Assembly (NCBI GenBank): GCA_949297415.1 | Contig: CASFSV010000017.1 | Span: 1-64,000 of the forward strand | DNA from: an uncultured Alphaproteobacteria bacterium | GTDB taxonomy: Bacteria; Pseudomonadota; Alphaproteobacteria; RF32; CAG-239 | Reading direction: 5' to 3' | Length of the DNA stretch: 64,000 nt | Shown here: positions 1 to 9,072 of the stretch, in pieces | How the letters are laid out: the number at the start of each line of letters is the position of its first letter | Position numbering within the stretch: position 1 is the first letter of the stretch | Program-made: the position numbers and the translations under genes | Notes under the pieces: model-generated | What the model saw: only the letters and a program-made list of their open reading frames with translations | Databases searched by the model: none | Told to the model about the DNA's origin: nothing

Positions 1-1248
1 AAACTTCCCATTGCCGAACAGGCTCGTTTCAAAGAGGTGGTGTTGGCGGTGTTTACTCAACGTGAGCAACCTGAAGGTATTTGGAACTTGGGGAGAAAAT
101 TGGCCGATTGGGGCGAATATCAATCTGATTTAGATAAATTGAGCAAATTGGGCGAGGGAGAGTTTTTGTTGTCTTCACACAAACTTTCTCGGGGATTTCG
201 CGGGGCGAGAATTAGAGATTTAGACGTGAGTGCGTATGACAAGCTGATTTGTTTGGATTTTGCCAGAGTGTATTTACAGAATAAAACAAAGTTGCCGCAA
301 GTTATGGAATTTCTTCTTGCTGATGAATTGAATTTTAAAGGTAGTGATTTTGCTGGTGTCAAAAGCGTGACTTTTCGTAAAAAAGCTAAGGTCAAACTCA
401 AAGATGTGCGTAACTTACCTGAAAATCTCGATGTTTCTATGTGTGCCAAAGTGGTCGTGAATGATTTATCATTGTGCAAGCCTAATTCTCTCTTGACGGG
501 GTGGAAGTATAATTCCGAAACAATGGCTTTACACATCAAAGGGGGAAATTTATCCGGCGTGTGGGATTTTTCTTCTTTCGGAGAGGTCAGAATAGAAGAG
601 TGTAATTTGGAATATGCCGAAAACTTTTTATTTAAAGAGAATGCATCGGTTATTTTCGGCAGAGTTTTTAATATTCCGCAAAATCTTGATTTCTCTAAAT
701 GTCAACGGCTTGAATTCACACTTTCTGATTTGGACGGTATTTCGGAATTTCGTTTTAAAGATGATGCCGAAGTCTATTTTATTCGTTCCAGAAATTTGCC
801 CCCTAATCTTGATGTTTCGCATTGTCTGGTGGTGGAGATGTCTTATTGCGATTTGAGTAATCAACAAAATTTACACTTCAAAAAAGATGCTGAGGTTAAT
901 TTTCAATGGACGAAGAATTTGTCCCCTGATGTGGATTTTTCCGAGTGCCGTAAGGTGGTGCTTGATTTCTGTGATTTGGCTGCATTCAAAACTTTTCGCT
1001 TTCAAAATGGGGCTGAGGTTCGTATGTGCGAGGCAGAAAATATCAATGCTAGAATTGATTTTACTCCTTGCGATATTGTGTTTCTTCATAGCGCAAAGTT
1101 TGGAAATGATGCGCGGTTGATGTTTAAAAACAGAAAGCAACTTATGTCTAGCGGATTAGATTTTGAAGATGATTGGAAGGGGAAGTTCTATCTGGGCGAT
1201 ACTTTGCAAGGACAAGTGATGAAATTGTTTAAGCGAAAGCAAAGGTAA
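1..1248 (+). CDS. 41-residue-repeat protein, family member 1 (5' end outside window)
   Basis: The reading frame is open from base 1, and its first residues (KLPIAEQARFKEVV) align with residues about 68-82 of the next gene, so the true start lies upstream; the ATG at 37 is internal. The visible part holds about five or six degenerate units with a period near 41 residues. Each unit follows the pattern NLP..LD.S.C, a hydrophobic strand, CDL, then F(K/Q)..AEV.F. The pattern suggests a solenoid (LRR- or pentapeptide-like), but I cannot name a family. The C-terminus is short and basic (FKRKQR). There is no TM segment or signal peptide in the visible part. Six bases separate it from the paralogous gene at 1255, so they are likely co-transcribed. 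A third member lies at 62227-63144. Function unknown. Confidence 0.8.
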   Translation, partial: KLPIAEQARFKEVVLAVFTQREQPEGIWNLGRKLADWGEYQSDLDKLSKLGEGEFLLSSHKLSRGFRGARIRDLDVSAYDKLICLDFARVYLQNKTKLPQVMEFLLADELNFKGSDFAGVKSVTFRKKAKVKLKDVRNLPENLDVSMCAKVVVNDLSLCKPNSLLTGWKYNSETMALHIKGGNLSGVWDFSSFGEVRIEECNLEYAENFLFKENASVIFGRVFNIPQNLDFSKCQRLEFTLSDLDGISEFRFKDDAEVYFIRSRNLPPNLDVSHCLVVEMSYCDLSNQQNLHFKKDAEVNFQWTKNLSPDVDFSECRKVVLDFCDLAAFKTFRFQNGAEVRMCEAENINARIDFTPCDIVFLHSAKFGNDARLMFKNRKQLMSSGLDFEDDWKGKFYLGDTLQGQVMKLFKRKQR

Positions 1249-1254
1249 TGGAAA

Positions 1255-2085
1255 ATGTTTGTCGATATTCATGATTTTAAATCGGCGATTGCGGTTGAAA
1301 ATATGCTCACTCCCTATAAAAAGGGGCGTTTGAGCGATGATAAAAAATGGCGGCTTCCCAGAGAAAAAATTACTCCTGATGTTTGCTTTGAAGTATTGAA
1401 ATCAACTAATTATGCTCGGAACATCAAAGATATGTTGGAACGTATTGTCAGTTTATCCAAAGAGGAGCAAGCGCATTTCAAAGAGGTGGTGCTTGCAACA
1501 TTTGACAGACGTGAACAACCCGAAAATATCCAAATTATTGGTAAAATCTTGGCTGATCATCATGATTATCGTGATGAATTGGAGGCGTTAATTGACCGAG
1601 ACGATACGGATTTTTTGTGTTCGGCTCCTTATATAAAGAGAGGTCGGCGGTCGGAACAAAAATATTTTAATCAAGATGATGTGTTTGATTGTGATAAACT
1701 TGTTTTAACTCGGGATTATGCTAAATTTAGCGGATGTCCGAATTTACCTTCCGTTTTGGATTTGTCCGCTTGTAAAATTGTTCGATTTGAGGATATTGAT
1801 GTCGCTCTGGAAAAGGTGGAAAAACTTATTTTTGCTCCTTGTTCTATGGTCTATTTTTATCGCGTTCAAAGTTTTCCTTCGCATTTGGATTTGTCAAATT
1901 GTTCAGGGGTTGACTTCAGATATTCCGATTTGGCTCAAGTTCAACAGTTGAAGATTTCTCCTAATGCGTGTGCTAATTTTGATAATTGTTCCCATATTCC
2001 TCAAAATTTAGAACTTGATAAATGTAAAAGTGGGAAAGATTTTCGTTTGTTGAAAAATCTTGATTGGCAAAAAGAGAGAGTTTAA
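1255..2085 (+). CDS. 41-residue-repeat protein, family member 2
   Basis: 276 residues. An N-terminal module of about 110 residues contains AVENMLTPYKKG, a STNYARNIKDML segment and FKEVVLATFDRREQPENI. It is shared with the 62227 gene, and its end is shared with the truncated gene at 1. The second half has about three degenerate repeat units (LPS.LDLSACK, FPSHLDLSNC, IPQNLELDKC), fewer than in its upstream neighbour. No signal peptide or TM segment is seen, so it is probably cytoplasmic. It lies six bases after the previous stop, with only a weak purine run before the ATG. The difference in repeat number between neighbours suggests gain and loss of repeats after tandem duplication. Function unknown. 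Confidence 0.8.
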   Translation: MFVDIHDFKSAIAVENMLTPYKKGRLSDDKKWRLPREKITPDVCFEVLKSTNYARNIKDMLERIVSLSKEEQAHFKEVVLATFDRREQPENIQIIGKILADHHDYRDELEALIDRDDTDFLCSAPYIKRGRRSEQKYFNQDDVFDCDKLVLTRDYAKFSGCPNLPSVLDLSACKIVRFEDIDVALEKVEKLIFAPCSMVYFYRVQSFPSHLDLSNCSGVDFRYSDLAQVQQLKISPNACANFDNCSHIPQNLELDKCKSGKDFRLLKNLDWQKERV

Positions 2086-2133
2086 TTTTGTTGCTACTTA
2101 TGCACAATTTTATGCACATTGCTGCAAAAAACG

Positions 2134-2162
2134 TTGAAAATTTCGTTTTTATCTCTTATCTA
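2134..2162 (+). promoter_or_regulatory. Putative promoter of tRNA-Gly
   Basis: TTGAAA (2134-2139), a 17-base spacer and TATCTA (2157-2162), about 32 bases upstream of the mature tRNA 5' end. The fit is reasonable but the -10 is weak. Confidence 0.45.
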
Positions 2163-2194
2163 TTTCTCCGTTGTTTGTGATAACTCCATTGGAC

Positions 2195-2268
2195 GCAGGT
2201 GTAATTCAATGGTAGAATGAGAGCTTCCCAAGCTTTTAATGCGGGTTCGATTCCCGTCACCTGCTCCA
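2195..2268 (+). tRNA. tRNA-Gly (anticodon CCC)
   Basis: The acceptor stem GCAGGTG (2195-2201) pairs with CACCTGC (2258-2264), followed by discriminator T and an encoded CCA (2266-2268). The anticodon loop TTCCCAA gives anticodon CCC, which reads GGG codons. The T-arm GGGTTCGATTCCC is canonical. It stands alone between the repeat genes and a convergent minus-strand gene. Confidence 0.95.
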
Positions 2269-2308
2269 AATTCTCCCACTTCTCCGTATTCTCTTTGGTG
2301 TAAACGTT

Positions 2309-2328
2309 TTTCGCGTGTGCGAAATTTT
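2309..2328 (+). terminator. Putative terminator after tRNA-Gly
   Basis: The short hairpin TTTCGC-GTGT-GCGAAA is followed by TTTT, 41 bases after the tRNA. The stem is only 6 bp, so this is tentative. Confidence 0.45.
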
Positions 2329-2414
2329 GTGCGCCTGATGAGAGCGGGGAATTTTTTTATTCTTTTTTGTTGGGGGGATTTTTGCGTTTTGCGGTTCTTT
2401 GGGCTTTTTATCTG

Positions 2415-3548
2415 TTAGTCTTCATCCAAAAACTTCGCAATCATCTCATCTACCATGGATGTATCTTCGTGCTTTACAGGCGTTTTCGGCTTTGTTTGTT
2501 TGTTGCTCTCGGGAGCGGGGAGAGCTTGCAACTTTTGCGGTTGGCGATTTTCTATATACTCCTGTTCCGCAACCGAATCGAGCCATGGTTTATTTTGCGG
2601 GGTTAGGCGCTCGTTGGAGGCTTGATGATTTTGCGGTTTTGGGAATGAATTGTAATTCATTTCATTGTATCTCGGTTGCGGTTTGTTTATAACCAATTTG
2701 CTCAAATCTGCTTTGAACGCTTGTTCCAATATTTCTGATGCGCTTAAACCCGAATTTATCATCTCGTTTGCGGTTTGTTGCGCAACGTTTCTTACCAGCG
2801 TTTTTCTAAACTCTAAATCCAATTCCTGATTCTTATGCCGTTCGACACGATTGCGCTGTTCCTGCATCTTTCTTTCAAAGCGAGAAAACTCATTTTCAGG
2901 AGCGCCACCGCGTTGATAATCCGGCAAGGTTAGCAAATTATTCTTATAATCCATTAACGTTCTGATGCCGTTATTGTCATAGGCTCGATATATCAGCCAA
3001 TCCGTTACCAGCTCTTCGGTTACAGCTAACGGAATTATCTGCGGCGGTATGCGATTAAATTTTATGACCGTGTCGCCGTCCGCATTTTTATCCGTAATAA
3101 TGTTCATTTCAAAAAAATCATGATTCCAACTATATGGGCAGGACGGATCTATCAGACGATACGATATTAACATTCCCATTAACGCCGTCTTCATTTCTCG
3201 CAATGCGACAAATCCCAGTTGAAAAGGGTTTCTTTTGACTTCGATATTATGTATCGCTCGTTGGCAGCAAAATAAATGCAATCTGTATAATTGGCGGATG
3301 GTTTCTTCCGGTACTTCGGGATATACGTGTATCGGGTGATTGACGGCTTTTTCCACAAAGTCGCGCAAAAACATTCTTTTGCGTTGCTTGACGGCCGGCA
3401 GGGTGCGTATATCTGCTTCTTCTACGGCGGCAGCCATCGTGACATCCGTACGCATTTGCTCCCATAATGTTACCGGTAGTGATGTATCTATTTCTTCCAA
3501 CTTATCCAATAACAAAATTTCGGGTGATGTCAGTGCTTTGCTTGCCAT
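2415..3548 (-). CDS. Hypothetical protein, mostly helical with Gln/Pro-rich tail
   Basis: 377 residues; I do not recognise the family. Residues about 1-200 look globular (WEQMRTD, DFVEKAV, FQLGFVALREMK). Residues about 220-270 are charged and heptad-like, consistent with a coiled coil. The C-terminal ~100 residues are rich in Gln, Asn, Pro and Lys and look disordered, ending in the acidic DEMIAKFLDED. There is no signal peptide or TM segment. It starts at ATG 3548 and converges with tRNA-Gly. The 220 bases between its start and the divergent LolA-like gene probably hold both promoters. Confidence 0.7.
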   Translation of the reverse strand: MASKALTSPEILLLDKLEEIDTSLPVTLWEQMRTDVTMAAAVEEADIRTLPAVKQRKRMFLRDFVEKAVNHPIHVYPEVPEETIRQLYRLHLFCCQRAIHNIEVKRNPFQLGFVALREMKTALMGMLISYRLIDPSCPYSWNHDFFEMNIITDKNADGDTVIKFNRIPPQIIPLAVTEELVTDWLIYRAYDNNGIRTLMDYKNNLLTLPDYQRGGAPENEFSRFERKMQEQRNRVERHKNQELDLEFRKTLVRNVAQQTANEMINSGLSASEILEQAFKADLSKLVINKPQPRYNEMNYNSFPKPQNHQASNERLTPQNKPWLDSVAEQEYIENRQPQKLQALPAPESNKQTKPKTPVKHEDTSMVDEMIAKFLDED

Positions 3549-3768
3549 TTAATTTGATACCTTAATAAGAGTTTGTTTATTCGTCGGAGTGTAGCACATT
3601 TTCAGGCTTGAGTCAATATATCTAAAAGCTTTTTTGTGCTTTTTTTTACATTCTCGCAAAATGCTTTTTTCTGTGGAAATTGTTGAAGATAACCGTGAAT
3701 TTCGCTTGAAAATATTACCCCGCGGGTTTATCTTATACCATAGTTTAGTTTTTTTTAAGGATTGATTG

Positions 3769-4410
3769 ATGAATTTAACCAAATTATTTGCCGTTGTCGG
3801 GTGTGCGGCTTGTTTGTGTGGGGGACTTCCTGCTATGGCTGCTCAGACTTCTCCTGCTGCCGATGATGTGAAAAGAGTAGAAAGTTATCTTAATTCTCTT
3901 AAAACCATGCGGGCGGATTTTGTGCAAATCGCCAGCAACGGTGAACAGGTTGAGGGACGTATCTATATCGAAAAACCTAATAAAATTCGTATGGAATATA
4001 ACGAACCTTCTAATATCTTGATTGTCGGTAACGGCGATTATATCGTTTATTACGATAAAGAACTCGACCAAATTACCAATATCGATTATGAGGATATTCC
4101 GGCGGCGGCGGTGCTTGCCAATACGGTTAAAATTGACGGTAAAGAGCTTAAAGTTACCGAATTTTATGAAGATCCGGGAGTTACAAAAATCGGTTTGCAA
4201 TATGCTAACGCCGGTGATTTGGGACCGTTTACGCTCGTCTTTGCTAATAATCCGATGCAGTTGAAACAGTGGAAAGTGGTTACACCGCAGGCTATGGAAG
4301 TTTCTCTTTCTCTCTATAATACCATCACTGACGGAAAATTGGATGAAAGCTTGTTTAAGTTTAGTAAATCTCAAGAAACAGGAAGAAAAGACCGCTTTAA
4401 ACGTAAGTAA
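3769..4410 (+). CDS. lolA: LolA-like outer-membrane lipoprotein carrier protein
   Basis: LolA is the periplasmic chaperone that takes lipoproteins from LolCDE to the outer membrane. The protein (213 residues) has a cleavable signal peptide ending near PAMAAQT, then the LolA features: VESYLNSLKTMRADFVQ, a GRIYIEKPNKIRMEY strand, and PSNILIVGNGDYIVYYDKEL. Length is typical of the family. I use ATG 3769 rather than the TTG three bases earlier because AAGG at 3757-3760 is well spaced from it. It forms a single-gene unit with a terminator directly after it. The C-terminus (ETGRKDRFKRK) is unusually basic. Symbol assigned from family likeness, not tested orthology. Confidence 0.85.
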   Translation: MNLTKLFAVVGCAACLCGGLPAMAAQTSPAADDVKRVESYLNSLKTMRADFVQIASNGEQVEGRIYIEKPNKIRMEYNEPSNILIVGNGDYIVYYDKELDQITNIDYEDIPAAAVLANTVKIDGKELKVTEFYEDPGVTKIGLQYANAGDLGPFTLVFANNPMQLKQWKVVTPQAMEVSLSLYNTITDGKLDESLFKFSKSQETGRKDRFKRK

Positions 4411-4429
4411 TTACATCTTATTTTTAATC

Positions 4430-4457
4430 AAAGGGCGCTTTGCGGCGCTCTTTTTTT
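4430..4457. terminator. Intrinsic terminator after the LolA-like gene
   Basis: AAAGGGCGC pairs with GCGCTCTTT (one G-U) around the loop TTTGCG, followed by a run of T. It sits between convergent genes. Confidence 0.8.
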
Positions 4458-4511
4458 GACTGTGTATATTCCTTTTTCGAAGGTGCTTATCTTATTTCAT
4501 AAAGGCTTAAT

Positions 4512-6773
4512 TTAACGGCTGTCGTGCTGTTGCCACGCGGGAACATAGAATTGCGTCGTGTCTTGTTGTTTGGTTGCTTTAACGGCCTTTTTCCCACTTA
4601 ATTCATCCGGCGCATTCGTATTGCTTTGGTGAGATTTCAGGTGCATATCAAAGCGTAGTTGCTTGGAGGTGTTTTCCGCAGTTGCCGGCGGAAGCTCGCC
4701 TACTTGTTGCTTTAATTCGTTTTTTAATTCCGTACGATTGGTCGTGTCGGCTTGATATTCTGGACGAAGCGGTGAGGGGATGTAGTCATTGACATGGCTC
4801 TTTTGTGTTTCTATGGTGGCGTTTTCCGTGCCGTTGATTAACCCTAATGTATCCCAAAAGGCGGCTTTTTTGGTGCCGTCCGCGCCGGTGATGAGTTCCG
4901 TACCGAACTTTTGACCGTCTAATAACAGATATTCATGCGTCGCGCCGTCTTTTTCATCTTTTTTTATTTCCAGACTGTGCTGACTTAGATCTATCTCTTG
5001 ACCTTTATCATAGAGCTTATAGCTTTGTATATTGCCGTTTTCATCCATAATCGAATATAAACCGTGCGGCTTGCCGTCTAATAAGGTTAAATCTAATATC
5101 TCGCCTTTATTGTTTTGGATTTGCTTTAATTCCGCATTTTGATAATTACTGCTCGGAATGGCTATATCAATTCCGCCGTCGGATAGTTTATATGTCGTAT
5201 TTTGCGGGGTTTGATACAATGGTTCCAACTTCTTCTTTTCTTCTTCTTCGGCTTTTTGGCGTTGGCTCAATTCATCTTTTAATATGTCTGATTCCAAATC
5301 CATGATTTGCATTTCATACGGATCGGATAAACGTTTTGTTTCTGCCGGATGGCTTTTATAATATTCTTTCCAAAAATCAGCATCTTCTTTGGCTTTTTGC
5401 GCTTTCTTTTCTAAAACTTCTTCTTTGGTGGTGCCGTCTAATGGGTTCTTGTACTTGTCCATGTTGGTTACAAAGTCGTTGAGATTTAATGTTTTGCCAT
5501 GATTGGCATTGACAGCTTCCATTAAATTTTTGCGACCTTCTTCGGTTTGCGCTTTGTTATAATGGTGTAAATCGTCTTTGATGTTCTCAAACCATTGTTT
5601 GGTGTCTAAGGTTATGGTTTGGGCTTGTTGCATCAAGCGGTTAAATTTTTCTTCATCGCCGGTGGGGCTTAAAGTGCCGTTCTTTTTCCAGATGTCTGAT
5701 TTCATATCTAAGTAAACGGCGGTTTTTTCTTTTAGATTATCTGATATGAAATTAAAATCGTATGCGCCTTTTTGACCAAAGCAGACGTCTTCGGTGATGT
5801 TTTCTTGCAATTCTTGGGTAACTATGGCTGTTTGTAAAACCTTTTCAGCTTGCTCTTGGGATAAGCCGCTTACGTCTAAGCTTTCCGCTAACTTGAACGG
5901 ACCTTCGCCTTCGTTCATAAATGCAATTATTTTTTGGGGCTCTGCGCCTTGTTGTAAGAGATTATCTGCAGCAATTATGGTTTGATTTTCCAAAATTATA
6001 TCTTTATGGTTGCCATATTGGGTAAAATCAATACCTCCGATTTGGTAAATGTCGTGGATTTCTTGTTTTAATGCTTCAGGATTAGATTGTGCTATGGTTC
6101 CGACACGATTTAAATAGGCCATAGTTGCGTTGGTCCATTGTTCTTTATAACCGGCATCGTTCGGGTCGGCACGGTATTCCGTGGCATCGTTTTTTATAAA
6201 AGCCATTTCTTTATCAAAATCCGAACTCTTATTGCTATCCGGTTTTAGTACTCCTTCTTTGATGGCGGTCATATACTTGCGGTGTGCGTCGTCTTGGATA
6301 TATTTTTCAATAATGGCATCTTTTTCGGCTTCTGTTTCTGCGGCTCGATATTGACGGTGAATTTCTAATTTTTCGGCAATTAAAGCCGTGATTTCATCAT
6401 GTACATCTCGTTGATAATTTTCATTTAAGCTTACATGGGCTGTGCCTAAATGTTTTTTATTGCGGTTGATTTGATGTTGGGATTCATGAATAAGCTGCAA
6501 TGATTCATCGGCTTCTGGCGGGGTGTTCTTAAATCCGAAATCACTCCACTTCATATCGCCTTTTTTTACATAAATTTGATTGTCTTGACCATCATAATAG
6601 GCTGAGGCAGCTCCCACCATGCGGACTGAATCGTTACGTATAGTGATGGTTTTGGTGTATTGGTCAGGATTGTTTTCTGACTGTGGTGCGTTTTGTGCAG
6701 ACATTGGAGCCATGCTCGCAGCTCCGATGACAGCGCCCATTGCGGTTTGTTTCATTTTATCTTTTATGGACAT
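4512..6773 (-). CDS. Secreted protein with HExxH zincin-like motif
   Basis: 753 residues. The N-terminus (KDKMKQTAMGAVIGAAS, then PMSAQ) looks like a signal peptide cut near residue 26. HESQH at residues 96-100 (bases 6474-6488) fits the HExxH zinc metallopeptidase motif. A helix with DVHDEITALIAEKLE follows 24 residues later and offers a glutamate third ligand (E127 or E134), a gluzincin-like arrangement. The rest is charged and Gln-rich, with a predicted coiled coil around residues 430-530 and a beta-rich segment at about 555-640. I cannot place it in a named peptidase family. An AGGAG lies before the ATG. It is transcribed alone. Protease activity is inference. Confidence 0.65.
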   Translation of the reverse strand: MSIKDKMKQTAMGAVIGAASMAPMSAQNAPQSENNPDQYTKTITIRNDSVRMVGAASAYYDGQDNQIYVKKGDMKWSDFGFKNTPPEADESLQLIHESQHQINRNKKHLGTAHVSLNENYQRDVHDEITALIAEKLEIHRQYRAAETEAEKDAIIEKYIQDDAHRKYMTAIKEGVLKPDSNKSSDFDKEMAFIKNDATEYRADPNDAGYKEQWTNATMAYLNRVGTIAQSNPEALKQEIHDIYQIGGIDFTQYGNHKDIILENQTIIAADNLLQQGAEPQKIIAFMNEGEGPFKLAESLDVSGLSQEQAEKVLQTAIVTQELQENITEDVCFGQKGAYDFNFISDNLKEKTAVYLDMKSDIWKKNGTLSPTGDEEKFNRLMQQAQTITLDTKQWFENIKDDLHHYNKAQTEEGRKNLMEAVNANHGKTLNLNDFVTNMDKYKNPLDGTTKEEVLEKKAQKAKEDADFWKEYYKSHPAETKRLSDPYEMQIMDLESDILKDELSQRQKAEEEEKKKLEPLYQTPQNTTYKLSDGGIDIAIPSSNYQNAELKQIQNNKGEILDLTLLDGKPHGLYSIMDENGNIQSYKLYDKGQEIDLSQHSLEIKKDEKDGATHEYLLLDGQKFGTELITGADGTKKAAFWDTLGLINGTENATIETQKSHVNDYIPSPLRPEYQADTTNRTELKNELKQQVGELPPATAENTSKQLRFDMHLKSHQSNTNAPDELSGKKAVKATKQQDTTQFYVPAWQQHDSR

Positions 6774-6864
6774 CTTTTGCTCCTGACAATAATAACCCTA
6801 ATTCATTATCCTCAGAATAACATATTTTCTTAGGGAGGTCAATGTTTTTTAGACATAGTTTTGT

Positions 6865-8712
6865 TTATAAACCATAGTTGCGGCGCAGACTTTCCGCTCC
6901 GTTTTCGGTTGACAACAGCATAATCCATGGCTGGTACGCCGTGGTGGCGGGGATATCTTTTTCTGAGGTGGGGAGTAAATATTGTTGCCAGGGCATTACT
7001 GATATTATGGTACTGTTTTTATGTGGCCAGTTTTGCGCTTGTCTTATTTGATTAACGGTTGATTCATCAGGTTGCAAAATATATTGATAAGAGGTGGGGA
7101 TGGCGAAATCTTTGGGGGCATAGTAATTCCACATCACGCCGGAGTTGAGCGTCGGAACATAGGATATATTTAGCAAATCATCGCTTTTTATATCATACGT
7201 TTCGTGGTAAAAACGCGGGCGATAGGAAGTCATACCGCCTTGCACCATGATATATTTTTGGTCTAATGAAAAGGCTGAAGATGCCATAAAACGTGCTCCG
7301 GCGCGGCGATATAATTTCATTTCTGCGTCAAACCCAAGTTTCCATACTTTTTCGGCTTCAAATAAGTTATTCGTTGATACGAAAATAATCGCAACGGCGA
7401 GGAGGGTGCCGAGATTTTTGAAGAATTGTGTAGAAAAAGGCACACTTTGTAGCAAGGCAAAAAAGCCGGCGTATAAATACATTAAGCCGAAAAAGTCAAT
7501 GCGCGGAGAGAATTCCGTTTCTGCTAATGATGTTGAGATAAACAAGGTTACCAATGGTGCGTAAAGGCAGATTATGGTTAAGCCTAATACGATAAATTTT
7601 TGAGGTGATGGTGTTGCTTTGTTGGCTAACTTCTTGATTATCAAAAATAATCCTGAAATCACTAAAAGTGCGGTCAAGATTTTGTAGCTTGTGGTGATGA
7701 ACGGCAAAGATACCATAAATTGCCGTACGATATCTTTACTCACTAATATAAACTTGTTACCCCATTCGCTCATCGGGGTGGTTTGCAAATTATAATAAGA
7801 CGTGTTGACTGCACCGCTTTGCTCTAATCCTAAAAGACATAGTTTGTAGCCGATTAGTCCTAAAATAAGATTGAGCAATGTCCATTTATAGCGCTTAATT
7901 TGCTCTTTTATAAAATCTTTTACTTCTGTTTTTGGGGAAAGGTGCAGGGCGTTGCTTAGCAGTTTTATGCTTATCACCACAGCAATTAAGTTGATAACCG
8001 GTGGGTATCCTCCTAAAGCCATAATAATTAAAAAGATGGCGGCGGTTGTGCGGGGAAAAGAAAATTTTTCTTCTTTTTCACTTATCACTAATGCGCCGAT
8101 GATAAAAGCGTTCCAGCTCAAAACCGGTATTATCAAAAAGGCAAAATACATAAACGAAAGTATATATGGCGTTATGGCGCAAAACAAAGCAAACAACGCA
8201 TATTGTTTTTTGTGATGAGGTAAATTCCAATAGCGGGCGAGTAGGGCTATTCCTAACGAAAAGCCGGCAAAACCCAGTAAATTGTTAATTATAGGGTATA
8301 TCTCTCCGCGACTTAATAAATTTATCGGAATAAACTGGGTAAACCTTGCTTCAAACAATCCGGCACCAAGCGATATACCTTCTTTCAAATACCGCCAATC
8401 ATGGTCGCCGAATACAAATTGCGCCCCATGATACAAAAATATCAGGCTTAAACCTATAAAAGCAGTGAAAAAGGCTGTCCAAAATGGTTTGTCGGTTTTT
8501 TCATACCATTTGTGCATCACTTCTAAAAGGTCAAAGTTCAGAACTTTCTCTTGCAATGATGATGCTTTTACCGTTGGAACTTCAGCGGTTTGAGGTGCTT
8601 TTGTAAAGCTCTTTACTGTTGCTGAGCTTCTTTTGACCGATTTGGGGCTTAATGTCTGCTTTTTTTCGGCTTTCTGGAGCTTCGAGGGGCTTTTTAGGTC
8701 ATCTTTCTGCAT
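6865..8712 (-). CDS. Polytopic membrane protein, GtrII-like glucosyltransferase domain
   Basis: 615 residues. After about 70 Lys/Ser-rich cytoplasmic residues, roughly ten TM helices run to about residue 450, followed by a soluble C-terminal region of about 160 residues. DHDWRYLKEGISLGAG, followed by FTQFIPINLLSRGEIYPI in the first extracytoplasmic loop, resembles the GtrII family (Pfam PF14264) of GT-C glucosyltransferases, which use polyprenyl-phosphate-glucose to decorate surface polysaccharide. That family call is from memory of the motif and needs a profile search. No glycan operon surrounds it. It ends only 90 bases after the start of the HExxH gene, so the two may be co-transcribed. 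Confidence 0.6.
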   Translation of the reverse strand: MQKDDLKSPSKLQKAEKKQTLSPKSVKRSSATVKSFTKAPQTAEVPTVKASSLQEKVLNFDLLEVMHKWYEKTDKPFWTAFFTAFIGLSLIFLYHGAQFVFGDHDWRYLKEGISLGAGLFEARFTQFIPINLLSRGEIYPIINNLLGFAGFSLGIALLARYWNLPHHKKQYALFALFCAITPYILSFMYFAFLIIPVLSWNAFIIGALVISEKEEKFSFPRTTAAIFLIIMALGGYPPVINLIAVVISIKLLSNALHLSPKTEVKDFIKEQIKRYKWTLLNLILGLIGYKLCLLGLEQSGAVNTSYYNLQTTPMSEWGNKFILVSKDIVRQFMVSLPFITTSYKILTALLVISGLFLIIKKLANKATPSPQKFIVLGLTIICLYAPLVTLFISTSLAETEFSPRIDFFGLMYLYAGFFALLQSVPFSTQFFKNLGTLLAVAIIFVSTNNLFEAEKVWKLGFDAEMKLYRRAGARFMASSAFSLDQKYIMVQGGMTSYRPRFYHETYDIKSDDLLNISYVPTLNSGVMWNYYAPKDFAIPTSYQYILQPDESTVNQIRQAQNWPHKNSTIISVMPWQQYLLPTSEKDIPATTAYQPWIMLLSTENGAESLRRNYGL

Positions 8713-8851
8713 CTGTTTACTCTTTTTTTCCTTATTTTATACCCTAATTTGTGGGCGGTTTTTAGTCAATTAAACAAAAATTATATGCACAATTTGTTTA
8801 ACTTGCTGTTTTTGCATTATTTATTTTTTTATCATTTTGAATCTGAAACTA

Positions 8852-8880
8852 TTGACATCTCTGTCGGGGGGTGTTATAAG
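8852..8880 (+). promoter_or_regulatory. Cassette promoter P1
   Basis: TTGACA (8852-8857), exactly 17 bases, TATAAG (8875-8880). The -35 and following bases read ATTGACATCTCTGTCGG, almost identical to promoter P2 at 14243. The shared CTGTCGG in the spacer could be a regulator site. The transcript would start near 8887 and run into two terminators. Confidence 0.75.
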
Positions 8881-8973
8881 TTTGGGTATCGTGGAAGAGT
8901 GCATATCAAAAAAGTTGAATCTTGTGATAAATTATTTTTAAAGTTTAAATTTTCATTGAATGTCATTAAAGAG

Positions 8974-9003
8974 CGCTGTCGGTTTCTATCGGCGGCGTTT
9001 TTT
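8974..9003 (+). terminator. Leader terminator 1
   Basis: CGCTGTCGG pairs with TCGGCGGCG (with G-U pairs) around TTTCTA, followed by six T. It is followed by TTTAGTGC, as is its near-copy at 9043. Confidence 0.65.
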
Positions 9004-9042
9004 AGTGCGGAAATCAAAAAGCTCGATTTGATTGAGCGATGA

Positions 9043-9072
9043 AAGCTGTCGTTTTTTATCGGTGGCTTTTTT
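9043..9072 (+). terminator. Leader terminator 2
   Basis: AAGCTGTCG pairs with CGGTGGCTT (with G-U pairs), followed by a T run. The sequence around it closely repeats terminator 1, suggesting a tandem duplication of a ~40-base unit. Confidence 0.6.

Noticed and set aside
3784..4374. Minus-strand frame of 196 codons opposite the LolA-like gene
   Set aside because: It is the antisense shadow of a well-supported gene and its peptide has no family likeness.
8749..9042. Open frame of 97 codons in the gap before the phage genes
   Set aside because: It contains promoter P1 and terminator 1, has no Shine-Dalgarno, and its composition follows the AT-rich DNA rather than a protein.
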